NCBI GenBank assembly: GCA_937981585.1
Contig: CALJOA010000135.1
Span: 1-32,925 of the forward strand
Reading direction: 5' to 3'
Length of the DNA stretch: 32,925 nt
Source: an uncultured Pirellulaceae bacterium
Lineage (GTDB): Bacteria > Planctomycetota > Planctomycetia > Pirellulales > Pirellulaceae
A model generated the notes under the pieces. The model saw nothing but the letters and a program-made list of their open reading frames with translations. It was not told the origin of the DNA and did no database searches. Each line of letters begins with the position of its first letter. Within the stretch, counting starts at the first letter, position 1. The position numbers were made by a program, and so were the translations under genes. Below are positions 25,228-32,925 of the stretch, piece after piece.

Positions 25228-26610
25228 CTACGTGTGGATCGCCCGACCATCGACGGCCAGTGCGGCTTCTTGCATGATCTCCGAAAGCGTCGGATGGGCA
25301 TGACAACAACGCGCCAGATCTTCGCTTGAGGCACCAAAGTTCATCGCGACCGCGGCTTCCGCAATCAAGTCACCAGCTCTGGCACCAATCGCATGAACTC
25401 CAAGAATTCGATCGGTTTGAGCATCGGCGATGACTTTGATTTTTCCATCGACGTCACCAATGGCTCGGGCTCGGCCGTTGGCTCCGAAAGGGCACGAGCC
25501 TTTTCGATACTTGACGCCTTCTTCTTTTAGTTGCTCTTCGGTTTTGCCAACCGAAGCGATCTCGGGATGGGTATAAACGATCGCCGGGATCGCATCGTAG
25601 TTGACGTGTCCGTGTCCGGTCACAATTCGCTCCACACACGCGATACCTTCTTCGGATGCTTTGTGTGCCAGCATTGCACCGCCAATGCAATCACCGATCG
25701 CAAATACGCCCGGCGCAGAGGTTTGGAGTTCCTTGTTGACTTCGATAAAGCCACGCTTGTCAACCTTGACGCCAGCTGACTCAAGTCCGATGTCGTTGGT
25801 GTTGGGAGACCGGCCAGCCGAAACCAATACGCGATCGCACTTGATTGGCGCTGTGTCTTTGCAAATCACCTCGCAGTGGTTGCCAATTTTCTTGGCACTT
25901 TCAACCCACATGCTCGTGCGGAATTCCAATCCCTGTTTTTCAAACGTACGTTTGGCAAGTCTCGCGATCTCCTGGTCAAGTCCTGAAAGCACGTGGTCCA
26001 TGCCCTCGAGGATGATGACTTTAGAACCAAGCCGATTCCAGACCGAACCCAATTCCAAACCGATGTATCCGCCGCCGATAACAACCAAAGTTTGGGGGAC
26101 GTTGTTGTAGCTAAGCGCCGTTGTGCTGTCGCCAATGAAGTCGCCGTCAAACTCGATTCCGGGCAATCGCATTGGCACGCTTCCGGTTGCGATGACAATG
26201 TTCTTGGCGGAAATCGTATCGCCGGTGGAAACGGAGATTTTGCCGCCGCCGACAAGCCTGCCCCGGCCAACATAGGTCGTGACTTTGTTGCGCTTAAGCA
26301 GCATGTTGATGCCGCCGGTGAGCGTGTCAACAATCTTTGATTTCCGTTTCATCATCGTGGCCAAGTCGACTGTCAACTTGGTCGCTGAAATACCGTGCTC
26401 CACCATGTGGTCGCGAGCTTCGACCAGTAAGTGGCTTGATTCAAGCAGTGCTTTGCTGGGAATGCAGCCAACGCGCAGACACGTTCCGCCGAACTGTGGG
26501 TTCTCGTCGATCACCGCACTTTTTAAACCCAGCTGCGCCGCCCGAATCGCACTGACGTATCCGCCTGGTCCACCACCTAAAACGACAAGATCGAAACTCT
26601 GCTCAGCCAT
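25228..26610 (-). CDS. lpd: Dihydrolipoyl dehydrogenase (E3)
   Basis: 460 residues, full length. It reoxidises the lipoamide of 2-oxoacid dehydrogenase complexes and passes electrons to NAD+. It has the FAD motif GGGPGG (12-17), the redox-active cysteines Cys44 and Cys49 (GGTCLRVGC), a second nucleotide-binding site (VVIGGGYIGLELGSVW), and the C-terminal HAHPTLSE with the catalytic pair His439 and Glu444. It is third in the order sucA, odhB, lpd on the minus strand, but separated from odhB by 305 bp that hold a repeat, so it may also have its own promoter. It could serve the pyruvate and branched-chain complexes as well. Confidence 0.97.
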   Translation of the reverse strand: MAEQSFDLVVLGGGPGGYVSAIRAAQLGLKSAVIDENPQFGGTCLRVGCIPSKALLESSHLLVEARDHMVEHGISATKLTVDLATMMKRKSKIVDTLTGGINMLLKRNKVTTYVGRGRLVGGGKISVSTGDTISAKNIVIATGSVPMRLPGIEFDGDFIGDSTTALSYNNVPQTLVVIGGGYIGLELGSVWNRLGSKVIILEGMDHVLSGLDQEIARLAKRTFEKQGLEFRTSMWVESAKKIGNHCEVICKDTAPIKCDRVLVSAGRSPNTNDIGLESAGVKVDKRGFIEVNKELQTSAPGVFAIGDCIGGAMLAHKASEEGIACVERIVTGHGHVNYDAIPAIVYTHPEIASVGKTEEQLKEEGVKYRKGSCPFGANGRARAIGDVDGKIKVIADAQTDRILGVHAIGARAGDLIAEAAVAMNFGASSEDLARCCHAHPTLSEIMQEAALAVDGRAIHT

Positions 26611-26777
26611 GATTGATTCGTATTTCTTCTTTAATGATAGTTCTCGGTTGTCGTTCGCCGCTGACTAAACTGCCCAGCGAAAGCCTGCCTCAAGATATCA
26701 AAGCCGATCGGTTCGTAGTACCGGCTTGAAAGGAGCTTGGCGCGGAAATGTTGAAATCATGAACGGCTAAGTAGCTC

Positions 26778-26819
26778 GGCTATCCGAGCCGAGACGAAGA
26801 TTTGACGGCTCGGATAGCC
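26778..26819. repeat. 14-bp perfect inverted repeat abutting R1 copy E
   Basis: GGCTATCCGAGCCG (26778-26791) and its exact inverse (26806-26819) form a hairpin with a 14-nt loop. The right arm overlaps the left edge of R1 copy E by seven bases, so the two palindromes are fused. Confidence 0.85.
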
Positions 26820-26900
26820 ACGGTTAATGGCAGTTCAACCGGGGCTATCGCCCAAACGGCTAATAAAATCACAACCTTGGAGAGCCGGGCTACTAAGGGA
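26813..26900. repeat. Palindromic repeat family R1, copy E
   Basis: 26813-26876 is the exact reverse complement of 22075-22138. The tail to about 26895 (GAGAGCCGGGCTACT) matches copy A at 138-190. The left arm of the element is replaced by CTCGG of the adjoining hairpin. It lies between odhB and lpd. Confidence 0.92.
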
Positions 26901-26915
26901 GCCGTGTCACTAACT

Positions 26916-28229
26916 TCAGACCTCAAGGAACAATCGAGCTGGTTCTTCGAGGACTTCTTTGATCGTTTTGAGGAAACCGACGGCTTCTTTCCCGTCGACC
27001 ATACGATGATCGTAAGTCAACGCAACGTACATCATTGGACGGATCACGACTTCACCATTAAGTGCAATTGGACGATCCTGAATTGTGTGCAGTCCAAGAA
27101 TTCCGCTTTGCGGCGGATTGACGATCGGCGTTGACAGCAACGAACCGTAGACTCCGCCGTTACTGATCGTAAACGTTCCACCTTTAAGATCATCAGGCAC
27201 GACTTTGTTTTCCTGTGCCAAAGCCGCGTACTCTCCGATCTTGCGCTCCACGTCGGCAAAGCTCATTCGCTCAACGTTTCGAAGAATCGGAACGACCAAG
27301 CCTTTGCCGCCGCCGATAGCGATTCCGATGTCATGGTAGTTTTTCATGATGACTTTGTCGCCACGAATCTCGGCGTTGATCGCCGGGAATCTCTTAAGCC
27401 CTTCCACGGCGGCTTTGGCAAAGAAAGACATGAAACCAAGCTTGACCCCGTGCTTCTTCAAGAATGGTTCTTTGTACTTGGCCCGCAGTTCCTTGACCGG
27501 CAACATGTCGATTTCATTGAACGTCGTCAGAAGCGCTGCGGTTTGTTGCGCTTGAACGAGCCGTTTGGAAATTGTGCGACGAATCATGCTCATTGGAACT
27601 GATTTCTCTTCGCGTGATCCGGTGACAGGTGCTTCTGCCCAAGCCGTGTCAGGTTTGGGTGTCGGCGCGCGGCGTTGGGGCGTCGTTGCGGCAGGCGCCC
27701 CGGGCTGAACACGAGCTGGCTCTGCGGCCGCACCGGCTGCTGCGCCGCCGGAAGTTCCTGAACCAGGTTTCAAGCCTTTTTGGTGTACGTAATTTAAAAC
27801 GTCTTCTTTAAGCAAACGTCCTCCCGGCCCAGTAGGAGTAATTGCATCAGCAGATATTTGGTATTCGTCGAGCACTCTTTCAGCCGCCGGCATGATCCAA
27901 TCAGCTTTGGTGGCTGGAGGGGTGGCAATGGCTGTGGATGAACTTCCCGCCGCCGATGTCGCGGACGCGGGTTGAGCCGCAGCGGCCGGTTTCTCGCCCG
28001 GTTGGATAACACAAAGCAAATCCCCGACCTGTGCAAACTCGCCTTCGCTGACTTTGATCTCGGCAAGCGTTCCCGATTTCTCGGAGCTCAATGCCTGCGA
28101 AGCCTTTTCAGATTCCAATTCGACGATGTCTTCGCCTTTTTCAATCCAGTCGCCCGGTTGCTTCATCCAACTGGCAACTTGAACTTCCTGAATTGACTCG
28201 CCGAATTCTGGGACTTTGATTTCAAACAT
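26916..28229 (-). CDS. odhB: Dihydrolipoyllysine-residue succinyltransferase (E2 of 2-oxoglutarate dehydrogenase)
   Basis: 437 residues. The first 75 residues are a lipoyl domain with the lipoylated Lys42 in ELESEKASQ. An Ala/Pro-rich linker (about 80-110) follows, then an E1/E3-binding domain ([33 protein letters not shown]), a second Ala/Gly/Pro-rich linker and the catalytic domain. The catalytic DHRMVDG carries His408 and Asp412. The wider sequence ([26 protein letters not shown]) and the neighbouring sucA point to succinyl rather than acetyl transfer. The lipoyl domain is single, as is usual for the 2-oxoglutarate enzyme. It is 98 bp downstream of sucA on the same strand and likely co-transcribed. 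Confidence 0.96.
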   Translation of the reverse strand: MFEIKVPEFGESIQEVQVASWMKQPGDWIEKGEDIVELESEKASQALSSEKSGTLAEIKVSEGEFAQVGDLLCVIQPGEKPAAAAQPASATSAAGSSSTAIATPPATKADWIMPAAERVLDEYQISADAITPTGPGGRLLKEDVLNYVHQKGLKPGSGTSGGAAAGAAAEPARVQPGAPAATTPQRRAPTPKPDTAWAEAPVTGSREEKSVPMSMIRRTISKRLVQAQQTAALLTTFNEIDMLPVKELRAKYKEPFLKKHGVKLGFMSFFAKAAVEGLKRFPAINAEIRGDKVIMKNYHDIGIAIGGGKGLVVPILRNVERMSFADVERKIGEYAALAQENKVVPDDLKGGTFTISNGGVYGSLLSTPIVNPPQSGILGLHTIQDRPIALNGEVVIRPMMYVALTYDHRMVDGKEAVGFLKTIKEVLEEPARLFLEV

Positions 28230-28327
28230 AGCAATGGCTTTTGGTTTTTAAGTTAATGATTGTGACTGGATTTGAGACCGAAGCGTGCGAGGTTGGTCGC
28301 TGGCTCCTTTTCAGTTTTGGCGTTTAC

Positions 28328-31129
28328 TTAGTGAACCGCCGTTTTAACGCTCGCGGATTTAATTGCAGGCATCGCCTCGTTCATCAGTTCTTCCTGTTCC
28401 ATTTTGTGGGCTTTTTTGGAGCCAGTTGATGGACTTGCCGACTCAGGCCGACAGACGACTTTGAGAGGCCATCGCTCCTCGAATCCGAACTCGTCCCATT
28501 TGACTTTCATGAAGTACCAAGCCCCCATGTTTCGCGGTTCTTCTTGAACCCAGAAGATTGGCGTGCCGGCCGGATATTGGCTGAGGCAGGCCTCGATTTC
28601 TTTGGCAGGAAGCGGATAGAGCTGCTCAAGCCGGATCACGGCAAAGTCGTCACGCTCTTGCTTGGTTCTGGATTTCAATAGATCGACACCGATCTTGCCC
28701 GTCGTCAATAAAACGCGAGTCGGCTTTTGAGTTCTAGTGACTTGAGTATCGGGCAGCACTCTTTGGAAGCTTCCCGACGTGAAATCGCTGATCGGCGACG
28801 TCACGAAGGGTTCACGTAGCAGACTCTTTGGCGTAAACACGACCAGCGGTTTTCGCCACTTTCGTTTGACCTGGCGACGCAGTAAATGAAAGTGCTGTGC
28901 CGCTGTTGTTGGTAACGCAATCTGAATATTGTGTTCGGCAGACGAAGTCAAAAAACGCTCCAGCCGGCCACTACAGTGCTCAGGCCCGGCGCCTTCAAAT
29001 CCGTGTGGTAGCATCATCACCAATCCACTCAGCCGATCCCATTTATCTTCTGCACTGCAGATGAACTGGTCGACGATGACCTGGGCTGCATTGTAAAAGT
29101 CACCGAACTGAGCTTCCCAGATAATCAAACCATCGGGCGAATCGAGGCTATAGCCATAATCGAACCCCAGCACGCCGGCTTCGCTCAGGGGGCTGTTGAT
29201 AATGTTGAGGCTTGCTTGGTTGGGGGAAAGATGTTGCAGCGGCGTTAGACGCTCGTTGGTTTCGACATCACGCAGCACGGCGTGACGCTGGCTGAATGTG
29301 CCGCGTCCACAATCCTGCCCGGACAGCCGAACCTCATGGCCTTGGACCGAGAGTGTTCCAAATGCGGCCAGTTCGGCAGTTGCCCAATCAATGTTACGAT
29401 TGCCTTTGGAGGATTCGACACGGCCTTCAAGAACTCGTTTGAGTTTACGGTGAAGGTTGAAGCTCGCTGGCACGGTCGCCGCTTTTTCTATCACATCGCA
29501 AAGCAGGCCTTCATCGACACCTGTGTCGACATCGTCGTCCTCTCGCTCGTATCCACCGTAGTAGCCAGACCACAGCCCTTCCCCTGTTTGAGTGTCGGGG
29601 ACGTAGCTGCCGGAGCCTTTGGTGGTTTCGAATTCTGCTTCAAGCTGCTTGCCGCGATCCTCGGCGATCTTGTCGGCTTCTTCCTGAGTTACCTCCTGCA
29701 TCTTCAGCAGTCGTTTTAGGTAACTATCGCGAATCGTTGGCAAGCTATCGATCGTTTGGTACATCAACGGCTGTGTGAACCGAGGTTCGTCGCTTTCGTT
29801 GTGTCCAAATCGCCGGTAACAATACATGTCGATCACCACGTCACGCTGGAACTCGCGACGGAACTCCATTGCCAGATTCACGACCTGCGCGACGGCTTCG
29901 GGGTCTTCGCCGTTGACGTGAAAAATCGGGACCTGCAGCATCTTTGCCACATCGCTGGCGTAAGTTGTGGAGCGACTGTCGTGGGCGTCGGTCGTGAATC
30001 CGATTTGGTTGTTGACGATCACGTGCAGTGTCCCGCCGATTTTGTAGCCTTCGAGTTGACTCAAGTTCAACGTTTCCTGCACGACGCCTTCTCCTGCGAA
30101 GGCCGCGTCACCGTGAATCAAGACCGTCATCATTTCGGAATGGTCGGTGTCGTTATGCCGCGCCTGTTTGCTACGGCAGCGTCCCATCGCAACCGGATTG
30201 ACGAACTCAAGATGGCTAGGATTGAAGCACAGCGAAATGTGAACCGATTTGCCTTTGCTGGTCGTCCAGTTGTTGCTGTGCCCAAGGTGATAAAGCACGT
30301 CACCGCCACCTCGGTTTTTCTCGGGATCGGGATCATCGAATCCCCAAAAGATGTTTTGCGCCCGCTTGCCCATAATGTTGGCCAACACATTGAGCCGCCC
30401 CCGATGAGCCATTCCCAAAACGACTTCTTTGACGTCGTGATCACCGGCTTTCTCCAAAACCAAGTCCAACAGCGGGATCAGCGTTTCGGCTCCCTCGAGC
30501 GAAAATGTTTTTGCACCAAGGAACTTTTTGCGCATGAACTCTTCGAAGATCACGGCATCAGTTAGCTTCGTCAGGATTCGCAATTGAGTCTTGCGGTGCA
30601 GCTGCATTCGATTCCGGGAGCCTTCCATCCGCCGCTGCAACCAGTGCCGGCAGTTGGCCGAGTCGATGTGCATGAACTGAACGCCAATCGAGCGGCAGTA
30701 GGTCTGACGCATCAGATTAACCAACTCCTCAAGCGTCCGTACGTTTTTTCCATCTACGGTCCGAGAGGAAAAACTGCGCTGAAAATCGGCGGGATCAAGC
30801 CCGTATGATTCAAGACTCAGTTCGCTATTGGATTCTCGCGGGCGGCCAAGTGGATCTAGATTGGCGATCAGATGCCCTCGAACCCGGTAGCCGCGAATCA
30901 GTTGATCGACGCGGTCCTGAAGTTGGGCGACACTTTGGCTGCGCTTGCTGGTATGTTGCGATTCAGAATCAACTGGAGCGGCGTTAGACGGCAATCCCGA
31001 AACGTCGAGGTCGTTGGATTCGGGATCGAAATCGGAAAAGTAGTTTTGCCATTCCGAGGGCAGGGAGCCTGGGTCTTGCAGGAAGTCTTCGTACAGGCTG
31101 TCGATGTAAGCTCGACTAAATACATTCAT
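28328..31129 (-). CDS. sucA: 2-oxoglutarate dehydrogenase E1
   Basis: 933 residues from the ATG at 31129; an upstream TTG at 31210 would add 27 unrelated residues. It decarboxylates 2-oxoglutarate with thiamine diphosphate and passes the succinyl group to E2. The N-terminus (SRAYIDSLYEDFLQDPGSLPSEWQNYF) is the E2-binding motif of this family. Domain marks are GMAHRGRLNVLANIMGK, HGDAAFAGEGVVQETLNL (ThDP and Mg site), VNNQIGFTTDAHDSRST, the second-half VVFTPKSLLREPFVTS and the closing VCRPESASPSTGSKKAHKMEQEELMNEA, followed by a short extra tail of 13 residues. It is the first gene of the sucA-odhB-lpd set, and a hairpin lies about 115 bases upstream of its start. Confidence 0.97.
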   Translation of the reverse strand: MNVFSRAYIDSLYEDFLQDPGSLPSEWQNYFSDFDPESNDLDVSGLPSNAAPVDSESQHTSKRSQSVAQLQDRVDQLIRGYRVRGHLIANLDPLGRPRESNSELSLESYGLDPADFQRSFSSRTVDGKNVRTLEELVNLMRQTYCRSIGVQFMHIDSANCRHWLQRRMEGSRNRMQLHRKTQLRILTKLTDAVIFEEFMRKKFLGAKTFSLEGAETLIPLLDLVLEKAGDHDVKEVVLGMAHRGRLNVLANIMGKRAQNIFWGFDDPDPEKNRGGGDVLYHLGHSNNWTTSKGKSVHISLCFNPSHLEFVNPVAMGRCRSKQARHNDTDHSEMMTVLIHGDAAFAGEGVVQETLNLSQLEGYKIGGTLHVIVNNQIGFTTDAHDSRSTTYASDVAKMLQVPIFHVNGEDPEAVAQVVNLAMEFRREFQRDVVIDMYCYRRFGHNESDEPRFTQPLMYQTIDSLPTIRDSYLKRLLKMQEVTQEEADKIAEDRGKQLEAEFETTKGSGSYVPDTQTGEGLWSGYYGGYEREDDDVDTGVDEGLLCDVIEKAATVPASFNLHRKLKRVLEGRVESSKGNRNIDWATAELAAFGTLSVQGHEVRLSGQDCGRGTFSQRHAVLRDVETNERLTPLQHLSPNQASLNIINSPLSEAGVLGFDYGYSLDSPDGLIIWEAQFGDFYNAAQVIVDQFICSAEDKWDRLSGLVMMLPHGFEGAGPEHCSGRLERFLTSSAEHNIQIALPTTAAQHFHLLRRQVKRKWRKPLVVFTPKSLLREPFVTSPISDFTSGSFQRVLPDTQVTRTQKPTRVLLTTGKIGVDLLKSRTKQERDDFAVIRLEQLYPLPAKEIEACLSQYPAGTPIFWVQEEPRNMGAWYFMKVKWDEFGFEERWPLKVVCRPESASPSTGSKKAHKMEQEELMNEAMPAIKSASVKTAVH

Positions 31130-31839
31130 TGTTGGTTGCCGATGATCATCTTGAAATTGACCGGACGAAGCACGGCAAGCCAGACCCGCGAGATTGTCCA
31201 ATCCTGACAATTCTCAGATACTCGTTGTCGCCAAACTGCCAGGTAATTGGCGCCTCATCAATGGCGCCAATTTAAGGTAAGGTCCAAACGTACCGAAGTG
31301 GTACTCTCAAAGCGAACCAGTTCAATCAACCAAGCTCAAAACGAGCCAGCGAGCGGGGCAAGTCAAAACCAGTATCTGCTTTGATTTTGAATTATCACAA
31401 ATTAGCGAAATCCGCCTACTGCATCTATCTCACAATTTAGAAAAAAAGTCCGAATCTGCGTTCCATGCACGGCAAGTTAAACATACAAGTTAACACTTTT
31501 GATCGATTAGTTTTCAGACACCAACGCCTGCAAGACTTTGTCAGCCAACAGGCAAGTGCAGCAATCTCGGCGGAGTGCTGGAGGAAGTTGAAATTGGGGT
31601 TGTGGGGCTTGGTGAATCCGAATTGAAAAAAGTGGCTTGAGTCTCAGAAGCTCCAGTCGGCAAGTCGTATCGATAAATCGGGATCCAACGCGGCCCCAGT
31701 TTGAGAAAATTGTTGTCACCTCATAAAACTGAGATACGCGGCCGGGAATGCCAGTTACAATTCATTATTCGAAAGTCTTTTTGAATCGGCTGATTTTTGG
31801 GCTTGCTCGGAATTGAACCGCTTAATTTTGGTCTGTTTT
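31130..31839. other. Divergent region between sucA and the zinc-ribbon gene
   Basis: About 710 bp that must hold the promoter of sucA and that of the plus-strand gene at 31840. It contains a perfect 10-bp-stem hairpin at 31245-31272. The 31380-31500 part is AT-rich. A frame at 31507-31719 on the minus strand has no recognisable domain and is not called. Confidence 0.5.
31245..31272. promoter_or_regulatory. Perfect dyad upstream of sucA
   Basis: AATTGGCGCC (31245-31254) and its exact inverse GGCGCCAATT (31263-31272) enclose TCATCAAT. It is 116 bases upstream of the sucA start. It could be an operator or an RNA hairpin in the leader. It lacks a T-tract on the sucA strand, so it is not an ordinary terminator. 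Confidence 0.6.
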
Positions 31840-32811
31840 ATGCCTGTCACGATCGCTTGCCCTAAATGCCAAACGAGGTACAAGCTGCCCGATAGCGCTT
31901 TGGGTAAGCCGGTGAAGTGCAAGAATTGTGGCGCAGGATTCAAGACCAAAGCTGGCCCAACAGTTCAAGCCCAACAGCAACCAGCTCCCGCGAAACAGAA
32001 ACTGCCATCCCGACAATCGCCTTCTCAAAACGTTTCGCAGCAGCAGAAGGCCCAGGAAATGGCCAAGCTTGGCATCGACGGTCCGCTGCGTCGTCAAGCC
32101 GATATTTTTGGAGCAGCACTACCGCAAGGTGCTAGCCAATTGGGCAATTACGCAGCCGAAGATCCCGGGTTTGATGATCGAGCGGTCGCCGGTGTTGGTT
32201 TGGAGTCGGAGAAAGAGCAAGGGCCAACCGATGAGGGGATGGAAGCGATTCTCGACAATCCATTTGTTTCTCCTCAAAGCAGTGGAAGCAAGGTCAAGAA
32301 ACAGCGAGCCAAAAGAAGAACAACGACCGAGTCCAGCCGATACACAGTTGCAAAAATTGGGATTCGTGTATTCCAAGTCTCCCTCTTTGTGCTTTTGGGA
32401 GTTGGAGCTGCCCTGGGGCTTTTGACGATACTGGGGCGAACTGGCGCGCTGGCAGAAATTGTCAAAGCAACTGGTTCCAGCGCTGCGTGGTTTCTGGGGA
32501 TTCTGTATGTGGTCCTGTTTGGGGCGTACTGTCTGTCTTTGTTTTTCGCCTTCATCGGCCAGGTCATTTGCATCTTTTCCCCTGAAGGCGACGAGAAACT
32601 TTTTGCTGGGTTGGCGGTAGGCAGTTTAGTTAGCGCTGGTGTCGTCGTGCTCGTCATGGTAATCATGGGGATTGCGCAGGCGAGTTCCGTGAGCCCCGAT
32701 TCTCCCAACCTCGGACAAGGGGCGGCCGTACTGGCAATCGGGGGGCTCGTTGGTGCGTTTTTGGTCTACTCGCTTATTCTGAGTAATTTATTGTTTCGAC
32801 GATGGGTCTAA
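31840..32811 (+). CDS. Zinc-ribbon (MJ0042-type) membrane protein
   Basis: 323 residues from the ATG at 31840; a TTG nine codons upstream is open but less likely. The N-terminus is a zinc ribbon with Cys7, Cys10 (CPKC) and Cys27, Cys30 (CKNC), of the MJ0042 type common at the front of planctomycete membrane proteins. A Gln/Pro/Ala-rich linker (about 40-155) follows, then a basic patch (KVKKQRAKRRTT) and four hydrophobic segments (about 180-205, 220-255, 262-290, 295-320). The ribbon should be on the cytoplasmic side. Function is unknown. It lies across a divergent promoter region from sucA. Confidence 0.88.
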   Translation: MPVTIACPKCQTRYKLPDSALGKPVKCKNCGAGFKTKAGPTVQAQQQPAPAKQKLPSRQSPSQNVSQQQKAQEMAKLGIDGPLRRQADIFGAALPQGASQLGNYAAEDPGFDDRAVAGVGLESEKEQGPTDEGMEAILDNPFVSPQSSGSKVKKQRAKRRTTTESSRYTVAKIGIRVFQVSLFVLLGVGAALGLLTILGRTGALAEIVKATGSSAAWFLGILYVVLFGAYCLSLFFAFIGQVICIFSPEGDEKLFAGLAVGSLVSAGVVVLVMVIMGIAQASSVSPDSPNLGQGAAVLAIGGLVGAFLVYSLILSNLLFRRWV

Positions 32812-32816
32812 AACCC

Positions 32817-32852
32817 TCGCCTTCAGGCGACCCCCTCGGGATTTTGTTATGC
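32817..32852 (+). terminator. Possible terminator after the zinc-ribbon gene
   Basis: TCGCC TTCA GGCGA (32818-32831) forms a small hairpin, and a T-run (ATTTTG) follows about 10 bases further. The stem is short and the T-tract is not adjacent, so this is tentative. Confidence 0.3.
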
Positions 32853-32925
32853 TGATCTGATGGAAAACTATCGGACAGGTTCGCATACGCGTTATAGCAT
32901 AGAGTACCACTTCGTCTGGATAACG

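Noticed and set aside
29756-30565. 269-residue plus-strand ORF opposite sucA
   Set aside because: It lies entirely antisense to conserved E1 sequence and has no domain of its own.
25228-31129. The sucA-odhB-lpd cluster as a possible novel system
   Set aside because: All three genes have the standard domains and catalytic residues of the 2-oxoglutarate dehydrogenase complex in a common order.
31507-31719. 70-residue minus-strand ORF upstream of the zinc-ribbon gene
   Set aside because: No domain, no ribosome binding site and no supporting neighbour; the composition looks like random translation.
1-32925. CRISPR array, toxin-antitoxin, phage or restriction genes
   Set aside because: No regularly spaced direct repeats with unique spacers were seen, and none of the coding regions shows the relevant motifs.
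32830-32925. Start of a further gene at the right edge
   Set aside because: About 100 bases remain after the last gene, with no start codon, domain or promoter that I could support.

Overview
The window looks like chromosomal DNA from a planctomycete, probably of the Pirellulales (Rhodopirellula or Mariniblastus type). The clearest pointers are a DUF1559 pseudopilin-like protein (12986-13951), an MJ0042-type zinc-ribbon membrane protein, LL-diaminopimelate aminotransferase (DapL) for lysine and peptidoglycan precursors, several secreted proteins that are long and disordered at one end, and frequent GTG/TTG alternatives with few strong Shine-Dalgarno sites. This placement is an inference from gene content; no rRNA or tRNA is present to confirm it.

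Layout: 1-4.1 kb holds a palindromic repeat, two secreted low-complexity proteins and a 76-residue membrane microprotein whose two CxxC knuckles flank one helix, all on the minus strand. At 4.2-5.5 kb a group II truncated hemoglobin follows methionine aminopeptidase. At 5.9-10.0 kb leuS and mutY run on the plus strand, separated by an AT-rich palindrome. At 10.2-14.0 kb, on the minus strand, lie a membrane-anchored coiled-coil protein, a SRPBCC protein overlapping trpC, and the pseudopilin. At 14.2-15.0 kb there is an SDR oxidoreductase. At 15.3-19.8 kb, minus strand, come dapL behind a CPBP membrane protease gene, and a family-5 uracil-DNA glycosylase overlapping a small-multidrug-export family gene. 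At 20.0-24.6 kb are a Tat-type lipoprotein M48 protease, a pentapeptide-repeat protein, a secreted hypothetical protein and a DUF937 protein. At 25.2-31.1 kb is the complete 2-oxoglutarate dehydrogenase set in the order sucA (E1), odhB (E2), lpd (E3). The window closes with a zinc-ribbon membrane protein.

How the genes work together: the only complete multi-gene pathway unit is the 2-oxoglutarate dehydrogenase complex (TCA cycle). mutY and the uracil-DNA glycosylase are both base-excision repair enzymes but are about 8 kb apart and on opposite strands. Most of the rest is housekeeping or family-specific genes in one- or two-gene units.

The most distinctive non-coding signal is a population of short palindromic repeats in the spacers. 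One family (about 64-90 nt, five full or partial copies) includes two copies that share 64 identical nucleotides in opposite orientation, 4.7 kb apart. Other unrelated palindromes lie at 10-90, 8735-8810, 15155-15214, 24951-25053, 25061-25202 and 26778-26819. I did not find a convincing new defence, secretion or biosynthetic system. The best leads are these repeats, the microprotein, and two enzymes with a substitution at a catalytic position (MutY Asp to Glu, SDR Lys to Arg).
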